DNA of 64,000 nt. Origin: Blastobasis lacticolella (Eukaryota > Arthropoda > Insecta > Lepidoptera > Blastobasidae). Within the stretch, counting starts at the first letter, position 1; each line of letters begins with the position of its first letter. The translations under genes and the position numbers were made by a program. Below are positions 12,738 through 24,779 of this stretch, piece after piece. The notes below the pieces were generated by a model, which made no database searches, was not told where the DNA came from, and worked only from the letters and a program-made list of their open reading frames with translations. The stretch spans positions 20,467,622-20,531,621 of the forward strand of contig LR990044.1 in NCBI GenBank assembly GCA_905147135.1. Direction: 5' to 3'.

Positions 12738-14784
12738 GTAACACGGTTTCCCACAGCTGGATTCAAACAATCTATATAATCATATCATAATTGGCATTTT
12801 TCAATTATAGAAAGTTCAAGTTATCATTTCACTTTTACTTCTATTTATCGAATTATTTACTTAATACATGTGACTGAATAACTGGTGGCATTTCAAAACT
12901 TGTACATCATTAGCATGATTTTCTATAAAATATTATACACAAAATTTCTTCGAATAATTACGAATGATGAAATAATTCAAACTAGCATAGCATCTTCAAT
13001 AGCGTTGTTCTTATAGACCCACATCGCAATTTATACCTATAATATTTATCTATCACCAAAATATCAATTCAAATAATATTGGTTAATGAAATGGAATACA
13101 TCACAGGTACAGAGACGATTTTTATAGTACCTTATTAGTAATTACTTCAATTTCTACTTGGACGGGAATCGAATCCACTGTGCTACTGAAATAGCATATT
13201 ATTAACGATACGGTCAGCAGACAAGAAAATAGAAAATGTAAATCATGTTATTGTAGGTACATACGTTTTCAATTTGCTCGGCCAATTCTGACGTTTTATT
13301 TCGAGACTACTAGCGGTAGATAATCCGAATATAGTATATGGAAACAAAGGTAGGCAAACATTATTTTTAAATACGAATCGTGTCTATGTAGGTACTTTAA
13401 TGAATAGCTTGAATTGAATATTTATTGTATGGTAAAAGTTTGTTGAAATAAAAATAAAGTAAACAAAATAAATATTTTGCGTTAAGCCAGGTATCCACCG
13501 ATCAAAAACTTGTGTTGTCAACACGTGTTGATAACAAAATGTCCTTTAGGCGGAGAAGCGCCTTTATGCAACGTCAAATTTTTCGTCAAGAAATTTAATG
13601 GATTATTTATGATTTTTCTCAATTTCCTATCATGAACATTATGATTTAAGTAGCTAGTTGATTTAGGACCAAAAATTGCTAAACGTAATAAAGTATTATA
13701 ACGGTACAACCTTGGATTATATTTACTGTGCCGACCCTATGTCATATAGAAATGATTTTATATAAATATTTTCCATCACTTATTTTTCGGCTGGGTTGGG
13801 CCACCTTGTAAAATAGCTACCAAGCTACTCGTGAGTTACGAGTAAAGGCGGGAATTATAACGAAAATTTAAGTATTTACGGGATATAACGTAAAAAGAAT
13901 ATTTATAATGAATTGTGTCTAAAGGGCAATAAATGAGAAGTTTCGTAATATTCAACTGATGTATCCTTGGTGGGGCCAAGGTACGTACTGAAATAAGATT
14001 TTGACCTGTTATCAATAATCCAATATTAATAATAATGTAAACCTATATAAAATTTTAGTGATTTCTAAAGATATGCAACATGTTGCAACATGTTAAGTAT
14101 TCTTGAGAGGAAACATAAATTTTCTCGTAAATTATGGACAATTGCTAAAACAACACTTTCATTGGAAACTGTGGAGCAGAAGCTTCGAAAAATTGTCTCA
14201 TAAACATCAACCCAAACATAGTTCAATGTTGGAAGGTGGAATCTACATTTCCATCCAGTCAATGATTTTAATATTTTCCAATGTGGGTAACCGGTATGTT
14301 ACGTTTACATCTTATGTTAAAGGCGGTTAATATCGGTTATTTCTTTTTAAACAAGACTAATTTTTGGATTGACTGAGTAGAAATGCGAAGACTACCTACA
14401 ATAATGGAAAATAAATATGTGTTTTCATTTTCGATAAACTAGGTCCAATTATTACAAGTAGGTACTAAAGCTGCCTATCATATAAATATACCCATCCAAA
14501 TTTACGGGAATATAAAGTTTCCGATGTTCTTTAACTTAATATTTTTAAAACTTAGCAAGTTTTCATCGGTCAACCGCACAGAATTTTAATTTTTTTTTGT
14601 CTAGCTACCAACAAGAAATTTTTTTGAAACATTTTACTTTCGTTAACGTAGTTTTTGGCATGGAAAAGAAGGTTAAACAATTATGATGTGGTCTTTCTTT
14701 GCTAATTGAGGATGCTATTCTCATATAAATGTTTTGCATTTCTAAAAATATTATAATAAAAGCGGCGTTTTATATCTCGATGTA

Positions 14785-15089
14785 GTGACGCTCGACGTGC
14801 AAGAAACAATTCGTGATTCCATAGTGTCCAGGATTTGTGCCATAGTGGATGCAGAAGTCACCGACATAGTTTCCACAAGTTTCAAAACTAAAGTGGCAGT
14901 GGGCAGGCCACAAAATTTCATAGGACCGATGGCCGATGGGGCACAAAGGTCTCTGAATGGGGATCACGTACCGGAAATTATAGTGTAAAACAGCCCCAGG
15001 AGATAGACGGAGCTGGTGGATGTAAGGGCACCAAGCCGATCGTTGCGGAAGGCCAGGAGGAGGAGTCTATGTCCAGCAGTGAATGTCCT
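14785..15089 (+). pseudogene. Decayed RTE 3' end inside unit 3
   Basis: Copy of the relic at 5661-5965 with the same lesions. Confidence 0.75.
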
Positions 15090-16872
15090 GGCGACCGAGA
15101 TGTTCAGATACAGAACCGGTCGGGGTGTTACCTGCCATGGCAGCTTTGGTGACGCTGTTCCGGGGACGATTTCAACCAGGATCTGCAAAGCTCTTGACAG
15201 CAACGGTCCGCGAAGACAGCACAGCACATTTCCTTTGGTTCTTCGGTCTCTCGATCCCTCCGACGTCGATTGGTCGTTCCGAACACCGTCGTCGTCGATT
15301 TGCAAGATGCCTCGTGGAATAGTCTCGTCCATTACGCAGAATCTCTGAAAAATAGTGATTTTTATATCGATATCAAGAGTTAACGAATCCCACTTCTGAT
15401 GTCAGCTTTAATATAAGTCCTACTTATAACTACAGTGTCTTTCATTAGTAAAACCTTTATTTTAGTCATTAGGCTACAGGATAATAACAGTGTGAGTATG
15501 TATCCAAAATCCCAGTGAAATATATGGACAACGATGATGATGAAGTATCCAAGGCTGATATTTGTGTAGGAGTTTACTAAAAAATATATTATCTAGGATA
15601 ACGTATGATTCTAGTGGACATCATTTAATCAAACAAATGTTTTAAAGATATTAGGTATATTGTAATAAGCAATATAATCCATTATAAAATGAGGTATTTA
15701 TTTAAACAACATTAGCTGAATTAAACAAGATTTTATAATACAAACCAAGTGCCATAGGCAAACCACATTTATACAAAATTCTCACCAAATGTTAAGACAC
15801 AATTATCGATCACATAATTCAATATTTATCCATTAAAATGGGACAGTAGTATTACGTATGATTCAATAAATAAACAATTATATAAATAAATTAACCAATA
15901 CAAAATATAAAGCAACAATAATACAATGCAAGTTTGTACTTAACTCTGTGCCGGCTCTGGAGCAAAAGTCCCACCCAGTCTTTTGACTGGACCTTTATAC
16001 TACCTTCTAGCCGGAAATGTCATTTCTATTCTCATTTCCGGTATCTTAAATTTACTGATAGATTGATTAGATGTTAATTTTAATGTATTACAATACTTTT
16101 AACATTATTTAACATTAGTATAAATTTATTACATAATTAATTAAGGAAGTTTCATATACAGTACTTAACTGATCAAAGACAAACAATTGTTCAGAAACAC
16201 CACACTTCATTCTGAAGTTGGTAAAATGTTTACAAAAGTATTTTGAAATAGTAATTATTATTAATCACGATATTTAATACCAATTAAAACATACTATAAT
16301 ACCTTATATCTAACACGGCCATACTGACAAGTACTTCGTCCCTGAAGTACCTATTTATATCAAACTTAGGACAAATTTCCATTGTGAATCAAATAATAAT
16401 TAACATTTGGTGTCATTTACTTATTTAAAACGACTTAAAATATTATACCACAAATAGGTAAGTTGACTACCAAATTCATTCAGAATTTCAGAATATAATA
16501 ACTTCTTCCAATGCCACAAATAATTCAATCACAAACCAGCAAAGTATAAAAATCATATCAGTTATCAGCTTTTATAACCATTAAAATATATTGCAGTTAT
16601 TTTTATTGTGCACATTTGTAAATAACCAAATACTGGTCTGTACTTTCAAAGTCATTTGTCCCGTCATGCCAATTTCCTCACCAGTGCACCGGCACCACCG
16701 GTCTCACCGGAGAACCAGATTAGCATCGTCTATGGGACTAGCAACACTTTTTTTATCAATGTAACCTTCAATGCTGAATTATTAAATATTATTCTCGAGA
16801 TTTCAGAATTATAGCCAAGTTCAAATATAGTCATGAAGAATCGCATTACAATATTATTATTTGGTTTGAGTA

Positions 16873-17297
16873 GTGACCTGTAATGATGGCCCCATCACCG
16901 CCGCCCGTGATACAATGGCCAAACATCAGGATTACTACCTAGCACAGCTAAGTTTCGGTAGACGCATAGAGATGTTGGCAGCGTCACTGCTGCCTGGTGA
17001 AGGTCGTCTTGCCAACATCAAGCTAACTACCTAGACAGCAAAGTTCAGTATAAGCCTCCAGGTGTTGGCTGCAATCACCGCTGCCCGTGAAGCCAAAGCC
17101 ACACCAAGCTAAATACCTAGCAGCAATATTCAGTAGTAGCCTTCCAGGTATGGTCCCATCACTGCTGCCCGAGAAATGGACTTAACCAAGCTCACTACCT
17201 AGCAGCAACGTTCAGTATAAGCATCCAGGTGCTGGCTGCAATCACCGCTGCCCGTGAAGCCAAAGCCACACCAAGCTTACTACCTAGCAGCCATATT
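16873..17297 (+). repeat. Internal minisatellite of unit 4
   Basis: Same block as at 3189-3613, displaced 13684 bp because of the 2-bp loss upstream. Confidence 0.85.
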
Positions 17298-19344
17298 GTA
17301 ACACGGTTTCCCACAGCTGGATTCAAACAATCTATATAATCATATCATAATTGGCATTTTTCAATTATAGAAAGTTCAAGTTATCATTTCACTTTTACTT
17401 CTATTTATCGAATTATTTACTTAATACATGTGACTGAATAACTGGTGGCATTTCAAAACTTGTACATCATTAGCATGATTTTCTATAAAATATTATACAC
17501 AAAATTTCTTCGAATAATTACGAATGATGAAATAATTCAAACTAGCATAGCATCTTCAATAGCGTTGTTCTTATAGACCCACATCGCAATTTATACCTAT
17601 AATATTTATCTATCACCAAAATATCAATTCAAATAATATTGGTTAATGAAATGGAATACATCACAGGTACAGAGACGATTTTTATAGTACCTTATTAGTA
17701 ATTACTTCAATTTCTACTTGGACGGGAATCGAATCCACTGTGCTACTGAAATAGCATATTATTAACGATACGGTCAGCAGACAAGAAAATAGAAAATGTA
17801 AATCATGTTATTGTAGGTACATACGTTTTCAATTTGCTCGGCCAATTCTGACGTTTTATTTCGAGACTACTAGCGGTAGATAATCCGAATATAGTATATG
17901 GAAACAAAGGTAGGCAAACATTATTTTTAAATACGAATCGTGTCTATGTAGGTACTTTAATGAATAGCTTGAATTGAATATTTATTGTATGGTAAAAGTT
18001 TGTTGAAATAAAAATAAAGTAAACAAAATAAATATTTTGCGTTAAGCCAGGTATCCACCGATCAAAAACTTGTGTTGTCAACACGTGTTGATAACAAAAT
18101 GTCCTTTAGGCGGAGAAGCGCCTTTATGCAACGTCAAATTTTTCGTCAAGAAATTTAATGGATTATTTATGATTTTTCTCAATTTCCTATCATGAACATT
18201 ATGATTTAAGTAGCTAGTTGATTTAGGACCAAAAATTGCTAAACGTAATAAAGTATTATAACGGTACAACCTTGGATTATATTTACTGTGCCGACCCTAT
18301 GTCATATAGAAATGATTTTATATAAATATTTTCCATCACTTATTTTTCGGCTGGGTTGGGCCACCTTGTAAAATAGCTACCAAGCTACTCGTGAGTTACG
18401 AGTAAAGGCGGGAATTATAACGAAAATTTAAGTATTTACGGGATATAACGTAAAAAGAATATTTATAATGAATTGTGTCTAAAGGGCAATAAATGAGAAG
18501 TTTCGTAATATTCAACTGATGTATCCTTGGTGGGGCCAAGGTACGTACTGAAATAAGATTTTGACCTGTTATCAATAATCCAATATTAATAATAATGTAA
18601 ACCTATATAAAATTTTAGTGATTTCTAAAGATATGCAACATGTTGCAACATGTTAAGTATTCTTGAGAGGAAACATAAATTTTCTCGTAAATTATGGACA
18701 ATTGCTAAAACAACACTTTCATTGGAAACTGTGGAGCAGAAGCTTCGAAAAATTGTCTCATAAACATCAACCCAAACATAGTTCAATGTTGGAAGGTGGA
18801 ATCTACATTTCCATCCAGTCAATGATTTTAATATTTTCCAATGTGGGTAACCGGTATGTTACGTTTACATCTTATGTTAAAGGCGGTTAATATCGGTTAT
18901 TTCTTTTTAAACAAGACTAATTTTTGGATTGACTGAGTAGAAATGCGAAGACTACCTACAATAATGGAAAATAAATATGTGTTTTCATTTTCGATAAACT
19001 AGGTCCAATTATTACAAGTAGGTACTAAAGCTGCCTATCATATAAATATACCCATCCAAATTTACGGGAATATAAAGTTTCCGATGTTCTTTAACTTAAT
19101 ATTTTTAAAACTTAGCAAGTTTTCATCGGTCAACCGCACAGAATTTTAATTTTTTTTTGTCTAGCTACCAACAAGAAATTTTTTTGAAACATTTTACTTT
19201 CGTTAACGTAGTTTTTGACATGGAAAAGAAGGTTAAACAATTATGATGTGGTCTTTCTTTGCTAATTGAGGATGCTATTCTCATATAAATGTTTTGCATT
19301 TCTAAAAATATTATAATAAAAGCGGCGTTTTATATCTCGATGTA

Positions 19345-19649
19345 GTGACGCTCGACGTGCAAGAAACAATTCGTGATTCCATAGTGTCCAGGATTTGTGC
19401 CATAGTGGATGCAGAAGTCACCGACATAGTTTCCACAAGTTTCAAAACTAAAGTGGCAGTGGGCAGGCCACAAAATTTCATAGGACCGATGGCCGATGGG
19501 GCACAAAGGTCTCTGAATGGGGATCACGTACCGGAAATTATAGTGTAAAACAGCCCCAGGAGATAGACGGAGCTGGTGGATGTAAGGGCACCAAGCCGAT
19601 CGTTGCGGAAGGCCAGGAGGAGGAGTCTATGTCCAGCAGTGAATGTCCT
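19345..19649 (+). pseudogene. Decayed RTE 3' end inside unit 4
   Basis: Copy of the relic at 5661-5965 with the same lesions. Confidence 0.75.
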
Positions 19650-19959
19650 GGCGACCGAGATGTTCAGATACAGAACCGGTCGGGGTGTTACCTGCCATGG
19701 CAGCTTTGGTGACGCTGTTCCGGGGACGATTTCAACCAGGATCTGCAAAGCTCTTGACAGCAACGGTCCGCGAAGACAGCACAGCACATTTCCTTTGGTT
19801 CTTCGGTCTCTCGATCCCTCCGACGTCGATTGGTCGTTCCGAACACCGTCGTCGTCGATTTGCAAGATGCCTCGTGGAATAGTCTCGTCCATTACGCAGA
19901 ATCTCTGAAAAATAGTGATTTTTATATCGATATCAAGAGTTAACGAATCCCACTTCTGA

Positions 19960-20878
19960 TGTCAGCTTTAATATAAGTCCTACTTATAACTACAGTGTCT
20001 TTCATTAGTAAAACCTTTATTTTAGTCATTAGGCTACAGGATAATAACAGTGTGAGTATGTATCCAAAATCCCAGTGAAATATATGGACAACGATGATGA
20101 TGAAGTATCCAAGGCTGATATTTGTGTAGGAGTTTACTAAAAAATATATTATCTAGGATAACGTATGATTCTAGTGGACATCATTTAATCAAACAAATGT
20201 TTTAAAGATATTAGGTATATTGTAATAAGCAATATAATCCATTATAAAATGAGGTATTTATTTAAACAACATTAGCTGAATTAAACAAGATTTTATAATA
20301 CAAACCAAGTGCCATAGGCAAACCACATTTATACAAAATTCTCACCAAATGTTAAGACACAATTATCGATCACATAATTCAATATTTATCCATTAAAATG
20401 GGACAGTAGTATTACGTATGATTCAATAAATAAACAATTATATAAATAAATTAACCAATACAAAATATAAAGCAACAATAATACAATGCAAGTTTGTACT
20501 TAACTCTGTGCCGGCTCTGGAGCAAAAGTCCCACCCAGTCTTTTGACTGGACCTTTATACTACCTTCTAGCCGGAAATGTCATTTCTATTCTCATTTCCG
20601 GTATCTTAAATTTACTGATAGATTGATTAGATGTTAATTTTAATGTATTACAATACTTTTAACATTATTTAACATTAGTATAAATTTATTACATAATTAA
20701 TTAAGGAAGTTTCTCATAAACAGTACTTAACTGATCAAAGACAAACAATTGTTCAGAAACACCACACTTCATTCTGAAGTTGGTAAAATGTTTACAAAAG
20801 TATTTTGAAATAGTAATTATTATTAATCACGATATTTAATACCAATTAAAACATACTATAATACCTTATATCTAACAC
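19960..20878 (+). repeat. Partial fifth macrosatellite copy (first 919 bp)
   Basis: Follows the unit sequence from TGTCAGC to TCTAACAC, then breaks at 20878 into unrelated sequence starting ACGCGTGTGAG. It carries T at the position matching 1760 and the undeleted form of the 16152 variant. Confidence 0.92.
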
Positions 20879-21026
20879 ACGCGTGTGAGTAAATACGAAG
20901 CCAAAACTGGCGTAATTGTATTATTTATCGCCGACTAGCGTGCCTTCATCATCATCGTTGCCTTCAGCGGCTGCCTGTACCTAAAATTGGGTATTAGATT
21001 TAAAATCTAATTTATTCTAAATTGGT

Positions 21027-21088
21027 CAAGGCGAATACCAGGCCCTCGTACGCGAGTGCACAACCGGAACATGAATGCCATAATGATT
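21027..21088 (+). repeat. 3' end fragment of tRNA-derived SINE (family A)
   Basis: Resembles the distal end of the SINE family seen complete elsewhere here: GGTCAAGGCGA, then a CCCTCGTACGCGAG segment, then CACAACCGGAACAT and GCCATAATGATTG. It lies 150 bp after the macrosatellite ends. Confidence 0.6.
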
Positions 21089-21129
21089 GTTTTTCTAACT
21101 GGAAAGACTCAAGGTTCTGAGTGTGTTTG

Positions 21130-22035
21130 GTGTTTAAGTCTGGTTCTGTAATATCCTGCTGCATATTAACAACCTGCTTGTACCAGGTACCTTTGGGTAC
21201 GCAGACGACATCACAGTAACGGATAGATATCTGTCAGAGGCAAAAGCCAACAGAGACGATATTCAGTCTTGTCGAGAGGACATGGTTGATCGTTTGGACA
21301 AAGCTCATAAGTCAGTCTCTGACTGGGGTGAAGCCAATCTGGTGGCGCTCAACGCAACCAAAACTCAGGCGTGTTTGTTTTCCGCTAGAAGGAGTCCATT
21401 CCATCTAACTGCAACTTTTTGGGATGCTCCTGTGGAAATTACCGACAATCTACAGCTTTTTGGTGTTGTGTTATCTACAAATCTTAACTTCGGTCAGCAC
21501 ATCAAATTATAGTCAAAGACTGCAGCAGCAAAAATACTTGGTGTCCTCTCAAAGGTTAGGCGGTAATTCACTTCAAATCAGTTGCTTCAGTCATATCAAG
21601 CGCAAGTCCGATCCGACCTCTGGGATGTTTCAGCCAAATATCTACTGGCAGCTTTGGATTCGGTGGAAAAACGCGCAAAGGAGATAATTTGTGACCCGCA
21701 GTTGATTGAAGCTAGGCTGCAGAGCCTCGAGCATCGACGTAGGGTTGCGGGTCTGTCGTTCCTCTACAGGTAAAATTTTGGAGAGTGTTCGAAGCAGCTG
21801 CATGACCTCATTCCACCGGCCCCTTTCCGCAATTCGGGCGAGCGCTTCATCCTTAATTCATGGATCTTCCAGCTATCCGCACGAGCTGCTACGAGCTATA
21901 CGACTTTTATAATGTGTACGGCTAAGGAATAGAACGCGTTGCCTGCGAGTGTTCCCTGATCAATATAATCTGTATGCCTTCAAGGCTAGAGTGTATAGGC
22001 TGTTCCAAGACGGGCATGCTCAATCTTCGGCCGTA
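21130..22035 (+). pseudogene. CR1/Jockey-type LINE reverse transcriptase relic
   Basis: Degenerate 3' half of a LINE reverse transcriptase. It starts with a GSVIS motif, then after a small deletion reads LLHINNLLVPGTFGYADDITV, which contains the catalytic YADD box (near 21195). An 76-codon stretch to 21512 is open (WGEANLVALNATKTQACLF). The rest needs frame changes: SYQAQVRSDLWDVSA, then LEHRRRVAGLSFLYR, then NALPASVFPDQYNLYAFKARV. The order matches the usual C-terminal thumb region of insect CR1/Jockey elements. Several stops and shifts make it non-functional. Confidence 0.8.
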
Positions 22036-22600
22036 TCGTCACTTATCAAACGTAAGATGGCGGTCAAATGCCTGTCTTGTATAATAATAAAAAATGGAAC
22101 GGATCAAATTTACAGCCTTGTGGGACACCCGTAAGTGGAAGGAGTCGGCGGACGTCATATGGCTACCGTTATTCCCAAATCCCAATTCGGCAATATAATT
22201 ATTATGACAAAGCCGTTAGATATGAAGATTTAAGAACCGACTGCCAACCCACCTACAATAACTATGCTTAACTTATAACTTCAAAGACTTGCACAAATTA
22301 CCGTCACTATCATGGAGTTTCAATTGGCTCCCGTGACTGTTCAACCAGACCCAGAGTTCAGAGCAGCATGTTTTGGCCAGCCTTGCTTCGCCAACGGTAT
22401 TAGGAGGCACATTTAATGAGTGACGAGCTGCTTGCGGTGCTGAATTTCGATTACCCTCCTGTTTCCGTACTCTGCGAGCGTTGTTTAACCTTGGGTACCA
22501 CCACCACCACCGCTTCCTTGATAAATGGATTCCTATTTAATTTAGTGCTACACGAGTAGACAGTCTACCAATCTACGATTCAGGTACAATAAAAGAGGAT
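22036..22600. other. Unassigned stretch between two LINE relics
   Basis: Holds a Tyr-rich short plus-strand frame ending at 22271 (YGYRYSQIPIRQYNYYDK, then TAA) that I do not recognise. The remainder to 22600 looks like decayed repeat DNA with a short CCACCA run near 22499. Confidence 0.4.
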
Positions 22601-22615
22601 AAGTATATGACCACA
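22601..22615 (+). repeat. Target-site duplication, left copy (15 bp)
   Basis: AAGTATATGACCACA occurs here and again, perfectly, at 23106-23120, flanking the RTE insertion. Confidence 0.85.
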
Positions 22616-23105
22616 TATTTTCGTCCCAATTACCGCAGTGTCTCAAGACGAAGGTCTTTGACTAATGTGTGTTGCCAGTGATGACGTACGGAACTGAAAC
22701 GTGGCCACTCACTATGGGCCTTATAAGAAAGCTCACTGTTACCCAAAGGGCAGTGGAAAGAGCTATGCTCGGAGTTTCTTTGCGCGATCGAGACAGAAAT
22801 GAGGAGATCCGCAAGCGAACCAAGGTTCACCGACATAGCTCTAAGGATTGCCAGACTGAAGTGGCAGTGGGCAAGGCACATAGCTCGAAGAACAGATGGC
22901 CGATGGGGCAGTAAAGTTCTCGAGTGGCGACCACGTACCGGTAGACGCAGCATAGGTAGGCCTCCTACAAGGTGGACCGACGACCTGGTAAGGATCGCAG
23001 GTACCAGCTGGATGCGGAAAGCACAGGACCGGTCTTTGTGGAGATCTCTGGGGGAGGCCTATGCCCAGCAGTGGGCGTCTTCTGGCTGATATGATGATGA
23101 TGATG
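22616..23105 (+). mobile_element. 5'-truncated RTE-type LINE insertion
   Basis: A 490-bp 3' end of an endonuclease-reverse transcriptase element. In reading order it encodes FSSQLPQCLKTKVFD, an in-frame TAA, CVLPVMTYGTETWPL, MLGVSLRDRDRNEEIRKRT, then after a frameshift near 22827 ARLKWQWARHIARRTDGRW, GRPPTRWTDDLVRIAG and DRSLWRSLGEAYAQQW, with a stop at 23087-23089. It ends in a short GAT repeat tail, as RTE elements do. The 15-bp TSD flanks it exactly. One premature stop and one frameshift make the copy dead. It is the best local relative of the relic inside each macrosatellite unit. Confidence 0.88.
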
Positions 23106-23120
23106 AAGTATATGACCACA
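23106..23120 (+). repeat. Target-site duplication, right copy (15 bp)
   Basis: Perfect copy of 22601-22615 directly after the GAT-rich tail of the RTE insertion. Confidence 0.85.
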
Positions 23121-24497
23121 GTGACCACATAAGTTCCTTCCTGTGTTGATGATGTGGTCTTTTGGCATTCTTAATTTAAATTTTTATTTGTTGTGAAAAA
23201 TACCCCGGGGATTGTCTGTGCCTGGTGTCTAAAACGAGTTCACAGATTTATGCCATCTTCTTTCACAATAGCAAACTAATTTTGCAAACATTTTCTTGAA
23301 GTGGTAATGCACTTAATAGGTATGCTCTTGTAACGTACTTAGGTTTTGGAATGAATTGAAAAGGGCAAGCAAATGATGATGACCGTACTTAGGCTTTATA
23401 TACAACGAAAATGCAGAGAGAACCTACGCTTGGTATGGTCTGTAAAAATAAAACGCGGCAAAAATATTTGGCACAAGGTCAGGTGGATTTGGTAGTCTTG
23501 TCCATGTCTTGCTATCGGTAGCGGCACTATTTTGCTATAATAAATGAGAAATGCACTTTATTGCCCTTACAAAATACTGGCAGATTGTAAAGCTATAAAG
23601 TGAGGTTCTTAAAAATAAAGTAATCAGTTAAGTAAAAATAAAACGCGGCAAAAATATATGGTGAAAAATTTGTTGTTGTTGAATGTCTCAGGGGTAGACC
23701 CAGCCGAAAACCTAATCAAACTCTATCTACAATCTCGAAACGGCCGCTGTTAAGGTGTCTCAAGAAATAGTGAACTTGTGATTACAATTTACGCGTTCAA
23801 ACTGACATTTGCTGACCTTTTGAAATGCCAAACACTTTACATACAAACCTTTAATTTATCCTTTTCCATCCTAAACCATTTCGCAAAATCTTATACAACA
23901 TCCTGTCAAATAAATGTAGTCCATTACAAGCCATGGTTTTTACACCTCACAAATGGCCGAGATACACGGCGATCAAGCTAATTACTGACATAACCAGTAA
24001 TTAAATATAAAATTTAATTTATTGCATGACACTTTGACACTGTAAGAGTCATATAGTGCGGGACCAAAGCGGGTACCCTGAGGTACGCTGTCTCAGACGC
24101 TGTCTACATTTGACACCTATCGTGTTGACATGATAAGTGTTTACTTTAGGAAAGTATGTGTTAAGTAATATGTGTAGGTAATAGGTTAGGTATCCAATCA
24201 CCACCTAGTCAGATAATTTCCTTGAAAAGGTCATATCGAAAGCTTGTTAAAGTTCATATTAAAAGTAAAGTTTGTTACAATGTCAAAATGAAAGCACAGT
24301 TAATTACTAGTCAAGAATTACTTACCGAAACTAATTGTTAAAGGAATATAGTTCTTGTAAACGATTTCATACAACACAAATCGATGGATTTTACAAATCC
24401 ATCTGTCTACTTTATTCCTATTATGTAACAATAGTTTAACTACAATTTTCATGTACCATTGACTCTTTTCTGATTTATGTTACATTATATTATATTA
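23121..24497. other. Non-coding stretch with a 26-bp direct repeat
   Basis: AT rich, with no convincing gene. A 26-bp sequence containing AAAACGCGGCAAAAATAT is exactly repeated at 23442 and 23632, 190 bp apart. Nothing else here is recognisable. Confidence 0.5.
23442..23657. repeat. 190-bp spaced exact 26-bp direct repeat
   Basis: The two copies (23442-23467 and 23632-23657) enclose 164 bp of unique AT-rich DNA. They could be the target duplication of a small insertion or the trace of a local segmental duplication. Confidence 0.6.
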
Positions 24498-24775
24498 GTC
24501 CGAATCATCCCACTGCTGGGCAAAGGCCTCCCCCTGATTCTTCCACTCTTCACGATCAAGTGCCAATGTCTGCCAGTCACTTTCGAAGGCCCGCAGCTCA
24601 TCTTTTCTAGGGTCTGCCGCGACGTCGTTTCCGAGAATTGGGTGTCCAAACTATGACGGTTTTAGCCCATAACTCCTCTGACATGCGGCAAACATGACCT
24701 GCCCAGTTCCATTTCAGCTTTCCAACTTTAGTGGCTACATCAGCGATCTGTGTTTTGTAGCGCAGCATCGAGTTT
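24498..24775 (-). pseudogene. RTE-like LINE 3' end, second family (decayed)
   Basis: Read on the minus strand it gives ISDVATKVGKLKWNWAGHVC, then SEELWAKTVIVWTP, a GRP segment, then DREEWKNQGEAFAQQWDDS near the plus-strand sequence CCCACTGCTGGGCAAAGGCC. This is the C-terminal signature of RTE elements (LKWxWAGH... and GEAxxQQW), in a different subfamily from the copy at 22616. Frames are broken. Confidence 0.75.
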
Positions 24776-24779
24776 CGAC

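Larger units (their letters stand above)
10838..15399 (+). repeat. Macrosatellite unit 3
   Basis: Third full 4562-bp unit. The minisatellite is at 12313-12737 and the RTE relic at 14785-15089. No private differences were noticed. Confidence 0.93.
15400..19959 (+). repeat. Macrosatellite unit 4 (4560 bp, with private variants)
   Basis: Fourth unit, 2 bp shorter than the others. Near 16152-16158 it reads TTCATATACAG where units 1-3 and the partial copy read TTCTCATAAACAG. At 19218 it has A where the others have G. These private changes argue that at least this unit is physically separate and not a computational duplicate. Confidence 0.93.
1714..20878 (+). repeat. 4.56-kb tandem macrosatellite array, 4.2 copies
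   Basis: A 4562-bp unit is repeated head to tail. Units begin with TGTCAGCTTTAATATAAG at 1714, 6276, 10838, 15400 and 19960, giving lengths 4562, 4562, 4562 and 4560 plus a 919-bp partial copy that stops after TCTAACAC at 20878. Copies are almost identical. The differences I found by eye are 1760 A (T in the other copies), a 2-bp loss with a substitution near 16152-16158, and 19218 A (G elsewhere). Each unit is AT rich, has no long ORF, and holds one minisatellite block and one decayed RTE fragment. It matches no rDNA, histone, 5S or snRNA cluster that I recognise. Near-identity implies very recent amplification, active homogenisation or an assembly effect. Confidence 0.95.
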
